Assembly (NCBI GenBank): GCA_021775195.1
Contig: JAJFIG010000004.1
Location: forward strand, 1 to 11,198
Direction: 5' to 3'
Length of the DNA: 11,198 nucleotides
Source: Rhodospirillales bacterium
Lineage (GTDB): Bacteria > Pseudomonadota > Alphaproteobacteria > Rhodospirillales > 2-02-FULL-58-16
Positions 1 to 7,725 of the stretch are shown here, piece after piece. The stretch's first letter is position 1, and each line of letters begins with the position of its first letter. The notes under the pieces were generated by a model, which was not told where the DNA came from, did not search any database, and saw only the letters and a program-made list of their open reading frames with translations. Position numbers and translations under genes: made by a program.

Positions 1-10
1 CCCGACGGGC

Positions 11-1462
11 TTGGAAAAGAAACCGTTCAACCTGATGCGCTGGTTCGCGTTTCTCAGCCTGTTGTGCATCGCCCTGACCAGCAGCGTGACCGCCACCTTC
101 CTGTCCCAATTCCTCAGCCGCAACCTGCTGGAGCGGGATGCGATCCTGACCATGGAGCTGGTCAACACCATTCTCCAGACCGAACGCGGCGAGCACTATT
201 TCGGCGCCGCCGACGAGGACTACGCCAAGCAGCACCCGGATGGCCCCACGGAACAGGACGATTTCGTCAAACAAATCCTGCAACTGGAAAACGCCGGGTC
301 GTTCTTCGAGGGACGGTCCCATGACCAGGCGAACACGGAAATCGAGGATTTCTTCCATCACGTTTCCCAGATGCCCGACGTCATCCGCACCCACGTCTAC
401 CTGCGCGACCACACAATCATCTGGTCCAGCGATGCCAACGCCATCGGCACGAAAGTAAAGGACAACCAGGACCTGGAACGCGCCTTCGCCGGCAATCTGA
501 ACGTGGTGATCGAGGTTTCCGGCGAAACCCACAAGGAGGAACACGCCTTTTTTCCTAGATCCGGTATCCAGTTCGTCGAGAATTACATCCCCGTCTGGCT
601 CGACGACCGGCGCAGCGTCTGGGGTGTGATCGAGCTTTACCGCACCCCGGAGACGCTGTTCAAAGCTATTCGCGAGGGCAACCAACTGGTCTGGGCCAGC
701 GCCGCCGGGGGCGGCGCCTTCCTCTACCTATCCCTTTTCTGGATCGTCCGCCGTGCCAATTTGGTCATCCGGCGCCAGCAATCGCAGCTGATCGAGAGCG
801 AGACCCTGGCCACGGTCGGCGAGATGGCCTCCGCCGTCGCCCACGGCCTGCGCAACCCGCGGGCCTCGATCCGCTCCTCCGCCGAGTTGGCCCTCGACGA
901 CGAGTCCGCGCCGTCGGTCCGCGAGCCCCTCGTCGACATCATCCAGCAGGCGGACCGCATGGACCACTGGGTTCGCGACTTCCTGACCTCGGCCAGGCCG
1001 ACGGTGGGTGATTTCGCCAAGGTCGATCTCAACGAGATCGTGTCGCGAAGCGCCGATGCCTTCACCACCCAGGCCACCAAGGCGGGGATCGAGACGGTCG
1101 TCGAAACCGCCTCTGATGTCCCGGCGGTGAGCGGCAATGCCACCGCCCTGACCCAGGCGCTCAACAGCGTCATCGCCAATGCCGTCGAGGCCATGTCCGG
1201 CGGCGGGGTGCTGCGGCTCAGGACGGCCCCCACCCAGGACAGGCAGGCGGTCGACCTGACCGTGACCGATACCGGCAAGGGCATGTCGGCGGCTCAGATC
1301 AGGAAGGCGTTCCAGCCCTTCGTCACCACCAAGGGCGCCGGTCTCGGCCTCGGACTGCCTCTGGCCAAGCGGATCGTCGAACGGCACGGCGGAGTTCTCA
1401 GCATTTCCAGCGCCAACAGCGGTGGCACGGCGGTGATCCTCCGCATACCGGTGGCGGCCTGA
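11..1462 (+). CDS. Membrane sensor histidine kinase (two-component system)
   Basis: This is a 483-residue sensor kinase that should autophosphorylate and pass the phosphate to the regulator encoded 4 bases downstream. A membrane helix at about residues 12-34 and a second at about 226-246 enclose a periplasmic sensor region of about 190 residues, large enough for a Cache-like fold (inferred from size only). The cytoplasmic part has an H-box at 278-287 (HGLRNPRASI, with His278 the expected phosphosite), the ATPase N-box Asn390, the G1 box DTGKGM (420-425), an F-box near 434-437 and a glycine-rich G2 loop (442-448). The HGxRNP form of the H-box is the one seen in NtrB/AtoS-like kinases, although Arg stands where Leu is usual after NP. 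The start is uncertain: TTG at 11 is the first start codon, the frame is open to the window edge, and an ATG lies at 35, so the gene may begin upstream. The signal it senses cannot be told from the sequence. Confidence 0.93.
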   Translation: MEKKPFNLMRWFAFLSLLCIALTSSVTATFLSQFLSRNLLERDAILTMELVNTILQTERGEHYFGAADEDYAKQHPDGPTEQDDFVKQILQLENAGSFFEGRSHDQANTEIEDFFHHVSQMPDVIRTHVYLRDHTIIWSSDANAIGTKVKDNQDLERAFAGNLNVVIEVSGETHKEEHAFFPRSGIQFVENYIPVWLDDRRSVWGVIELYRTPETLFKAIREGNQLVWASAAGGGAFLYLSLFWIVRRANLVIRRQQSQLIESETLATVGEMASAVAHGLRNPRASIRSSAELALDDESAPSVREPLVDIIQQADRMDHWVRDFLTSARPTVGDFAKVDLNEIVSRSADAFTTQATKAGIETVVETASDVPAVSGNATALTQALNSVIANAVEAMSGGGVLRLRTAPTQDRQAVDLTVTDTGKGMSAAQIRKAFQPFVTTKGAGLGLGLPLAKRIVERHGGVLSISSANSGGTAVILRIPVAA

Positions 1463-1466
1463 GGTC

Positions 1467-2882
1467 ATGGCCTACGGCATTCTCATCGTCGAGGACGAAA
1501 CCACTCTGGCCAAGAACATGAAGCGCTACCTGGAGCGCCACGACTACGAGGTGCGGGTGGCGGCGAGCGGCGAGGAGGGCCTCGAGCAGTTCGAGGACTT
1601 CAAGCCCGACTTGGTCCTCCTCGACTACAACCTGCCCGGCCTCAACGGCCTTGAGGTGCTGGAGAAGATCCATGCCGTCGAACAGGGCATCAAGGCCATC
1701 CTGGTCACCGCCCACGGCAACGTCCAGGTCGCCGTCGACGCCATGAAGGCGGGCGCCTACGATTACCTGACCAAGCCCGTCGTTCTCAGCGAACTGCGCC
1801 TGCTCATCGACAAGGCGGTAGGCCAGGAACGCCTTGAGGGCACTCTTTCCTATTACCAGCAGCGCGACGCCGCCGCCCATGGCGTCGACAGCATGATCGG
1901 GGCCTCGCCCACCATGGAGGCCCTCAAGCAGCAGGTCCGCCAGGTCCTTAAGGCCGAGGAGACCCTGACCGCCGACACCCCCGCCGGCGTTTTGATCACC
2001 GGCGAGACCGGAACCGGCAAGGAGCTGGTCGCCCGGGCCATCCATTTCGACGGCGCCCGCCGCGACGCCCCCTTCGTCGAGATCAACTGCACGTCCATTC
2101 CCGGCCACCTGGTGGAGGCCGAACTGTTCGGCTACGAGCGCGGCGCCTTCACCGACGCCAAGGAGCGCAAGCTGGGCCTGGTTGAGGCCGCCGACGGGGG
2201 CACCCTCTTCCTCGACGAGATCGGCGACGTCGAGGCGGCGGTACAGGCCAAGCTCTTGAAGCTGCTCGAAGACAAGGTGGTGCGCCGGGTCGGCAGCGTG
2301 CGCGACCGCAAGGTCGACGTCCGCATCGTCGCCGCCACCAATCGGGACCTCGAGGACATGGTGCGGCGGGGCGCATTCCGCTCCGACCTCTACTTCCGCC
2401 TCCGCGTCATCAGCCTCCGGGTCCCGCCCCTGCGCGATCGCGGTGACGATATCCTCTTGCTGGCGGGGAAGTTCCTCGCCCAGCAGGGCCGGCGCTATGG
2501 CAAGGAGAACCTGAGCGTGAGCGCCGAGGCGGAACGGGCGTTGCTGGCCCACCCCTGGCCCGGCAACGTCCGCGAGCTGCGCAATGTCATCGAGCAGGCG
2601 GTACTTTTTGCCGACACCAGGACCATCGCCACCGCCCAGCTTTCCCTTTCCACGGGCGTCAGCCCGGGCACTCACGCGGACGGTGGTGGCGACGGCGGTG
2701 AGACCGGCGGCGTCTCGCTTCCCGCCGACGGCATGAACCTCGAGGACGTGGAGCGCGATCTCGTGGTCCAGGCCCTGGAACGGTCGTCGTGGAACGTCAC
2801 CCAGGCCGCCAGGTTGCTGGGCTTAAGCCGCGACACCATGCGCTACCGTATGGAAAAGCACGACCTCAAGCGGCAGACCTAG
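1467..2882 (+). CDS. Sigma-54-dependent response regulator, NtrC family
   Basis: This 471-residue transcription activator is the partner of the kinase just upstream. Residues 1-120 form a receiver domain with acidic residues Glu9/Asp10, phosphoacceptor Asp53, Thr81 and Lys103. Residues about 143-380 form a sigma-54 AAA+ domain with Walker A GETGTGKE (179-186), the sigma-54-contacting loop GAFTDA (226-231, where GAFTGA is most common), Walker B LFLDE (247-251) and arginine-finger region FRSDLYFR (304-311). A Gly/Asp/Thr-rich linker (about 397-422) leads to a Fis-type helix-turn-helix (about 425-469, NVTQAARLLGLSRDTMRYR). It should bind an enhancer and open sigma-54 promoters by ATP hydrolysis when phosphorylated. 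The ATG is 4 bases after the kinase stop, with GAGG overlapping that stop, so translation is probably coupled. No sigma-54 promoter was recognised in the window, so its targets are unknown. Confidence 0.96.
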   Translation: MAYGILIVEDETTLAKNMKRYLERHDYEVRVAASGEEGLEQFEDFKPDLVLLDYNLPGLNGLEVLEKIHAVEQGIKAILVTAHGNVQVAVDAMKAGAYDYLTKPVVLSELRLLIDKAVGQERLEGTLSYYQQRDAAAHGVDSMIGASPTMEALKQQVRQVLKAEETLTADTPAGVLITGETGTGKELVARAIHFDGARRDAPFVEINCTSIPGHLVEAELFGYERGAFTDAKERKLGLVEAADGGTLFLDEIGDVEAAVQAKLLKLLEDKVVRRVGSVRDRKVDVRIVAATNRDLEDMVRRGAFRSDLYFRLRVISLRVPPLRDRGDDILLLAGKFLAQQGRRYGKENLSVSAEAERALLAHPWPGNVRELRNVIEQAVLFADTRTIATAQLSLSTGVSPGTHADGGGDGGETGGVSLPADGMNLEDVERDLVVQALERSSWNVTQAARLLGLSRDTMRYRMEKHDLKRQT

Positions 2883-2948
2883 CGCACATTTTCCCACCAG
2901 CAGCAGGATGCATCGTCATCGAGCCAGATTGCCTCTTCGGCGCGGCGA

Positions 2949-3803
2949 TTAGAACAGGCCGCGGCGGATCAGGTTGACGCCGATCACGAACAGGAACAGC
3001 AGCAGACCCTTACGGAAGGTTTCCTGGTTGACCTTGCCGCGCAGCCACTGACCCACCGCCATGCCGACGAAGGACGGGATGCAGGCAATCGCCGACAGGG
3101 GCGCGTTGTCCGCCGTCAGGATGCCGTGGGAGACGTAGGCGACGACCAGGGGCAGCGAGCCGGCGAACCAGACCAGCCCGACGGCCCGGATGTAGGCCTC
3201 CTTGGGCAGCTTGAGCATGATGAAGTACATCATCATCGGTGGTCCCCAGATGGTCGAGATCCCGCCCAGGAAGCCACCGATGGTCCCGGCCAGGGGCGCC
3301 GCCCATTTTTCCGCCTCCGGGGGCACCGTCCAGGTGACGCGGAAATGGCTGCTGATGGCGAACAGCCCCACCACCGACCCCAGCAACACGAAGAGAACCC
3401 TGGGATCCAGGGTAACCACAAGCTTGGCGCTGAACCAAAGCACCACCAGCAGGCAGACGACCATCGGCCAGAAGCGCCGGAGCGGCTCCATCAGATTGCC
3501 CGACCGCACCGCCTGCCACAGGTTGGTGAGCAGGATCGGCACCGTGACCAGTGCCAGCACCAGGGGCACCGGCAGGAAGTTCGACAGGATGGCAATGGTG
3601 ACGATGGGCAGCCCGACACCGATCGCGCCCTTGACGATGCCCCCCATGATCAGCGCCGCCGCCGCGATCGTCAGCAACGACCCGTCGAGGCCGAGCCAGA
3701 ACCCGCCCGCCGGGTCGCCCGGCACCACGGCCCCCGCCGGCAGGGCGAACAGCATCAGACCCAGCGCACGACTGGCCACTCGAAACACTTGAAAGGGGGT
3801 CAT
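2949..3803 (-). CDS. TSUP (TauE/SafE) family membrane transporter, last gene of the sox operon
   Basis: This is a 284-residue polytopic inner-membrane protein of the TauE/SafE (DUF81) family, whose members move anions such as sulfite or sulfonates and related organic compounds. Both family half-repeats are visible: GGIVKGAIGVGLPIV at about 54-68 and GGFLGGISTIWGPP at about 176-189. Hydrophobic segments run throughout. An additional hydrophobic stretch at about 12-26 ends in ALPAGA and could be a signal peptide or an extra helix, which would explain a length slightly above the usual ~250. The chosen ATG overlaps the soxG stop as ATGA. The frame could extend to 3863, but that extension lies inside soxG and is not hydrophobic. 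No clear ribosome site precedes the ATG, so translation is likely coupled to soxG. The substrate is unknown. Its place in the operon suggests a link with sarcosine or C1 metabolism, but this is inference. Confidence 0.92.
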   Translation of the reverse strand: MTPFQVFRVASRALGLMLFALPAGAVVPGDPAGGFWLGLDGSLLTIAAAALIMGGIVKGAIGVGLPIVTIAILSNFLPVPLVLALVTVPILLTNLWQAVRSGNLMEPLRRFWPMVVCLLVVLWFSAKLVVTLDPRVLFVLLGSVVGLFAISSHFRVTWTVPPEAEKWAAPLAGTIGGFLGGISTIWGPPMMMYFIMLKLPKEAYIRAVGLVWFAGSLPLVVAYVSHGILTADNAPLSAIACIPSFVGMAVGQWLRGKVNQETFRKGLLLFLFVIGVNLIRRGLF

Positions 3804-4417
3804 GTATCCGCGCCGGTCACCCTGACCCCGTATTCCCCCGCCGCGTCCTCCAGCCAGGTCCACAGATAGTCGGCGAAGCTGCGGGCGACGTAGATGTCGT
3901 AGGCCGGCTCGTTGCCGGTCTGGTGCAGGATGACCCCGGCCCGTGCCAGCAACGTCTGGGCGCAGCGCCCGGCGCGGAAGGCCCGGGGATGGAGGTCGAG
4001 GGCGCAGCCCTTCATCAGGACCTCGCGGGCATTGGCACCGGTGAGCCCGATCACGGCCCGGCTCTCGCTGACCTCGGTAACCGCCGCCCCATGGCCGGCC
4101 AGTGCCGTCTCCAGCGCCGCCAACCTATCCACGTCCGGCGCCGCCACCACCAGCCATTCGTCCGGTCCCAGCCACAGGACCGTGACCCCCTCGCCGGCGG
4201 CCGTTGTATTGGGCCTGGCCGGCAGCCCGACACCGAGGACCATGGTCACCGCCTCGTTGAAGGCATCGTCGGCGCTATCGCCGCGCAGGTTGACCTGGGT
4301 CCGTGCCGGGCGTTCGCTCAGGTGGACCCCGGCGTCGCCGGGATCACCCTCGCGGTTGCTCCGGGCGGCCAGCCCCAAATGGGCCAGCGGGCTTTGCCAT
4401 TGGAAGGGATCAGCCAT
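3800..4417 (-). CDS. soxG: Sarcosine oxidase gamma subunit
   Basis: This 205-residue protein is the gamma subunit of heterotetrameric sarcosine oxidase. It carries no cofactor and packs against the alpha subunit, resembling part of the aminomethyltransferase fold. Family marks are WLGPDEWLVV at about 101-110, a SRAVIGLTGANAREVL segment at about 138-153 and the following KGCALDLHP. The start ATG lies inside the end of soxA (8-base overlap), with AAGGAG nine bases upstream, so translation is coupled. The stop overlaps the ATG of the TauE-like transporter (ATGA). The length fits the family, and its place after soxA is the standard B-D-A-G order. No defect is visible. Confidence 0.94.
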   Translation of the reverse strand: MADPFQWQSPLAHLGLAARSNREGDPGDAGVHLSERPARTQVNLRGDSADDAFNEAVTMVLGVGLPARPNTTAAGEGVTVLWLGPDEWLVVAAPDVDRLAALETALAGHGAAVTEVSESRAVIGLTGANAREVLMKGCALDLHPRAFRAGRCAQTLLARAGVILHQTGNEPAYDIYVARSFADYLWTWLEDAAGEYGVRVTGADT

Positions 4418-7400
4418 GGAGGCGGTCTCCTTCCGGGTCGTAGAAGGCGGGGTCGGCGATCACCGCCCGCGGGGTCCTGTCATCCAGGGGCACGTGGACA
4501 GTCTGGCCCTGGCGCGCCCGCCCGTCCTTGACCAGGGCGAGGGCGATGGAGCGCCCCAGGTTGGCACTGAAATAACTCGAAGTGACGTGGCCGATCATCG
4601 GCATCGGCGGCTTGTCGCGAAGCTCGGAGACGATCTGGGCGCCTTCCGGCAACACCGAATTCGGGTCCTCGGTCAACAGCCCGACGAGCTGCTTGCGATC
4701 CAAACGCTGGCAGTCGGCACGGTCAAGCGAGCGCTTACCGATGAAATCCTTCTTCTTGCTCAGGACCCAATCCATGCCGAGATCGACGGGTGTCACCGTG
4801 CCGTCGGTTTCCTGGCCGACGATGATGAACCCCTTCTCGGCCCTCAGCACATGCATGGCCTCGGTGCCATAGGGGGTGATCCCGTATTTCTCGCCGGCAC
4901 CCATCAGCGCCGTCCACAGGGCCAGGCCATACCCCGCCGGGACGTTGATCTCGAACGACGATTCGCCGGTAAAGCTGATGCGGAAGACCCGTGCCGGAAT
5001 TCCGGCGACGGTGCCCTGGCGCAAACTCATGAACGGAAAGGCCTTGGCGTCGAGGTCGATGTCGGTGGTGAACGCCCCCAGCAGGCGCCGGGCATGGGGG
5101 CCGGAGAGGGTCACCGTCGCCCACTGCTCGGTCACCGACGTGAGATGGACCTTGAGCTCCGGCCATTCGGTCTGCAGCCATTCCTCGAGCCAGCCCATCA
5201 CCCGGGCGGCGTTGCCTGTTGTCGTCGTCATCAGGTAGCGGTTCTCGCCCAGGCGCGCCGTCACCCCGTCGTCCATGACCATGCCGTCCTCGCCCAGCAT
5301 CAGGCCATAGCGGCAACGGTCCACAGCCAGGGCATCCCAGGCGTTGGTATAGACCCGGTTGAGCAGTTCCGCCGCGTCGGGCCCCTGGATGTCGATCTTG
5401 CCCAGAGTCGAGGCGTCAAGGATGGCGACACTGTTGCGCGCCGCCAGGCATTCCCGGTCGACGGCGTCGCCCATGGTCTCACTGGGCCGGTGATAATAGC
5501 GTGGCCGTTTCCACTGACCGACATCCTCGAACACGGCGCCGGCACGCTCGTGCCAGTGGTGCATGGGGGTCCTGCGCACCGGGTCGGCCAGGGGTCCGAT
5601 ATCGCGCCCGGCCAGCGCCCCGAAGGTGACCGGCGTATAGGGCGGCCGGAATGTGGTGGTGCCGACGTCGGGAATATCGGCGCCCCGCTCCCGGGCCAGG
5701 ATGGCGAGGCCTGCGATGTTGCTGGTCTTGCCCTGGTCCGGGCCCATGCCGAGCGTCGTGTAGCGCTTGGTGTGCTCCACCGATTCGTAGCCCTCCCGCG
5801 CCGAGAGCTGGATATCGGCGGCGGTGACGTCGTTGTGGAGGTCGACGAAGTGCTTGGCCCGCCGCCCAACGGGATGTTTGCCCGGCACCACCCACAGGTT
5901 CCGCCACGCCCCCTCGACGGTCTCCGCCACCCGGGGCACCGAAATCCGCTTTTGCGACCGGCGACGCCCGGCGCCTGCGGCGGCCGCGGCGCCGGCCTCG
6001 TGACCTTCGGTCAGGCAACTCGCAAGCCCGAAGGTACCGTTGGCGGCCCCCACCGAGCATTCGGCCTGCATGGAATCGCCGGGTACGAACAGGGACCGCG
6101 CCGCGTCGAACCGGGCCCGCCCCCCCGACTGGGAGAAAAGGTGCAGCGTCGGGTTCCAGCCCCCGGAAACGCAGACCAGATCGCAGTCGATACGCCGGGG
6201 TTCGCCGTCCACGGCCTCGCCCGAGGCGTCCAGCGCCATGACCTCGACGGCATTGACACGCTTGCGTCCGTGCACCGCGGTCACCGCCCAACCGCCCAGC
6301 ACCTCGATGCCCTGGGCGTCGGCCCGGTCGGGCAAGTCGCCGTCGGGGTCTCCGCGCAAGTCGACCACGCACGCCACCTCGACCCCCGCCGCCTTGAGGT
6401 CAAGGGCGGTGCGGTAGGCGTCGTCGTTGTTGGTGAATATCACCGCCCGCCGCCCCGGGGTCACGGCAAAGCGGTTGGCGTAGGTCCGCGCCGCCCCGGC
6501 CAGCATGATCCCCGGCCGGTCGTTGTCGGCGAACACCAGGGGCCGTTCGATGGCTCCGGTGGCCAGGACGGTCTGTTTCACCCGCACCTTCCACAGCCGC
6601 TTGCGCGTCCCAACCGTATCGCCCCGGTGCTCCAACAGGGCGACGAAGTTGTGGTCGTAATAGCCGAAGACCGTGGTCCGGGGCAGCAGCCGGACCTCGG
6701 GCATGGCCGCCAGTTCGGCGAGCGCCGCCGCCACCCACTCGATTGCCGGGGCACCGTCGATTTCGTCGCGTTCGCCCAGCAGCGCGCCGCCGAACTCCGC
6801 CTGTTGTTCGGCGATGACGACCCGCGCACCGGTGCGCCCGGCGGCCAGTGCCGCCGCCAGCCCAGCCGGGCCACCGCCGGCCACCAGCACGTCGCAATGG
6901 AGGTGCATCTTGTCATACCGGTCCGGGTCCCTGTGCACTGGTGTCGTGCCCAGGCCGGCGGCCTGGCGGATGGCTTTTTCGTAGCTCATCCAGAACCGGG
7001 CTGGCCACATGAAGGTCTTGTAGTAGAAGGCCGCCGGCATCAGCCGCGACAGCAGGTCGTTGACCTCCATGGCGTCGATTTCGACGCTCGGCCAGCAGTT
7101 GACGCTGGCGGCGCTCAGCCCGTCGTAGAGTTCGATTTCGGTGGCCGGCAGGTTGGGCTCGGTGCGCGGACCGGTCTCGAGCTGGACCGGGGCATTGGTT
7201 TCCTCCACACCCGCCGAAAGGATTCCCCGCGGACGGTGATACTTGAAGCTGCGTCCGACCAGCATGACGCCGTTGGCGAGCAGCGCCGAGGCCAGGGTAT
7301 CGCCGGCGTAGCCCTGGTAGGACTTGCCGTTGAAAGTGAAGCCGAGGGGCTGTTCGCGGTCGATGCGGCCGCCATCGGACAGGCGGTGGGACTGGGCCAT
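4410..7400 (-). CDS. soxA: Sarcosine oxidase alpha subunit
   Basis: This 996-residue alpha subunit is the large NAD- and folate-binding part of heterotetrameric sarcosine oxidase. Residues about 17-105 form a ferredoxin-like domain that lacks an iron-sulfur cysteine set, as in other SoxA proteins. Residues about 168-470 are a dinucleotide-binding oxidoreductase domain with GGGPAG at 175-180 and an ATGAIERP segment at 280-287. Residues about 620-900 are a GcvT-like tetrahydrofolate-binding domain (including LDASTLGKIDIQGP at 661-674), followed by a GcvT C-terminal barrel (about 905-990). In the complex it accepts the oxidised methyl group and forms 5,10-methylene-THF. The ATG at 7400 overlaps the soxD stop by one base (TGATG) and has a strong GGAGG eight bases upstream. 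The frame could start at 7589, but that would lie inside soxD and lacks family similarity. The length of just under 1,000 is typical. Confidence 0.97.
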   Translation of the reverse strand: MAQSHRLSDGGRIDREQPLGFTFNGKSYQGYAGDTLASALLANGVMLVGRSFKYHRPRGILSAGVEETNAPVQLETGPRTEPNLPATEIELYDGLSAASVNCWPSVEIDAMEVNDLLSRLMPAAFYYKTFMWPARFWMSYEKAIRQAAGLGTTPVHRDPDRYDKMHLHCDVLVAGGGPAGLAAALAAGRTGARVVIAEQQAEFGGALLGERDEIDGAPAIEWVAAALAELAAMPEVRLLPRTTVFGYYDHNFVALLEHRGDTVGTRKRLWKVRVKQTVLATGAIERPLVFADNDRPGIMLAGAARTYANRFAVTPGRRAVIFTNNDDAYRTALDLKAAGVEVACVVDLRGDPDGDLPDRADAQGIEVLGGWAVTAVHGRKRVNAVEVMALDASGEAVDGEPRRIDCDLVCVSGGWNPTLHLFSQSGGRARFDAARSLFVPGDSMQAECSVGAANGTFGLASCLTEGHEAGAAAAAGAGRRRSQKRISVPRVAETVEGAWRNLWVVPGKHPVGRRAKHFVDLHNDVTAADIQLSAREGYESVEHTKRYTTLGMGPDQGKTSNIAGLAILARERGADIPDVGTTTFRPPYTPVTFGALAGRDIGPLADPVRRTPMHHWHERAGAVFEDVGQWKRPRYYHRPSETMGDAVDRECLAARNSVAILDASTLGKIDIQGPDAAELLNRVYTNAWDALAVDRCRYGLMLGEDGMVMDDGVTARLGENRYLMTTTTGNAARVMGWLEEWLQTEWPELKVHLTSVTEQWATVTLSGPHARRLLGAFTTDIDLDAKAFPFMSLRQGTVAGIPARVFRISFTGESSFEINVPAGYGLALWTALMGAGEKYGITPYGTEAMHVLRAEKGFIIVGQETDGTVTPVDLGMDWVLSKKKDFIGKRSLDRADCQRLDRKQLVGLLTEDPNSVLPEGAQIVSELRDKPPMPMIGHVTSSYFSANLGRSIALALVKDGRARQGQTVHVPLDDRTPRAVIADPAFYDPEGDRLHG

Positions 7401-7702
7401 CAGCGCTTCCTCCGCGATGCCTTGGCCCGCGCCCTCGGCGGCTTGGCGCCCATCTTGTAGACGGCGGTGATCTCGTTGGTGACCGTGTCCCTGGCGACGT
7501 TGAACCAGCGCCGGCAGCCGGCGGTGTGCACCCAGCGCTCTAGGTACGGCCCCCTGGTGTTCTTGCGCATGAACAGGTAGTCCGCCCACTCGGCGTCCGA
7601 GAGCGCGTTCGGATCGGCGGGCCTCGCGATGTGGGCCTCGCCACCGCAGGAGAACTCGGTTTCATCCCGCGCGCCACACCACGGACAGGAGATCAGCAAC
7701 AT
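7400..7702 (-). CDS. soxD: Sarcosine oxidase delta subunit (zinc-binding)
   Basis: This exactly 100-residue protein is the small zinc subunit of heterotetrameric sarcosine oxidase. Cys6 and Cys9 (CPWCG), His59 and Cys63 (HTAGC) fall at the positions of the four zinc ligands known from the Stenotrophomonas (Pseudomonas) maltophilia enzyme structure. Other family marks are ETEFSCGGEAHIARP (14-28), the WADYLFMRKNTRG stretch and WVHTAGCRRWFNVARDT. The tail is rich in Arg, Lys and Ala, as in relatives. The ATG at 7702 follows the soxB stop by 23 bases, with a purine-rich GAGAGGGA about eight bases upstream. The same frame stays open upstream into soxB, which is a GC-driven shadow. The stop shares one base with the soxA start. 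Confidence 0.96.
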   Translation of the reverse strand: MLLISCPWCGARDETEFSCGGEAHIARPADPNALSDAEWADYLFMRKNTRGPYLERWVHTAGCRRWFNVARDTVTNEITAVYKMGAKPPRARAKASRRKR

Positions 7703-7725
7703 GGGCGGTATCCCTCTCCCGTTCC

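Noticed and set aside
1398..2675. A 425-codon open frame on the - strand across the response regulator
   Set aside because: The + strand protein has complete receiver, AAA+ and helix-turn-helix domains. The antisense product has none.
2883..2948. A terminator between the convergent response regulator and transporter genes
   Set aside because: Only a short GATGCATC palindrome is visible, with no stable stem plus T-run.
3126..3869. Overlapping + strand frames across the TauE/SafE gene
   Set aside because: The - strand gene has both TSUP motifs and operon coupling. The + strand products are His/Arg/Pro-rich shadows.
3912..7460. A 1182-codon open frame antisense to soxA and soxG
   Set aside because: Its protein is low in complexity and rich in Gly, Arg, Pro and His, it lacks any domain, and it mirrors the codon bias of the opposite strand. 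It is a GC-driven shadow.
7401..7589. N-terminal extension of SoxA by 63 residues
   Set aside because: It lies inside soxD and has no family similarity. The ATG at 7400 has a strong ribosome site.
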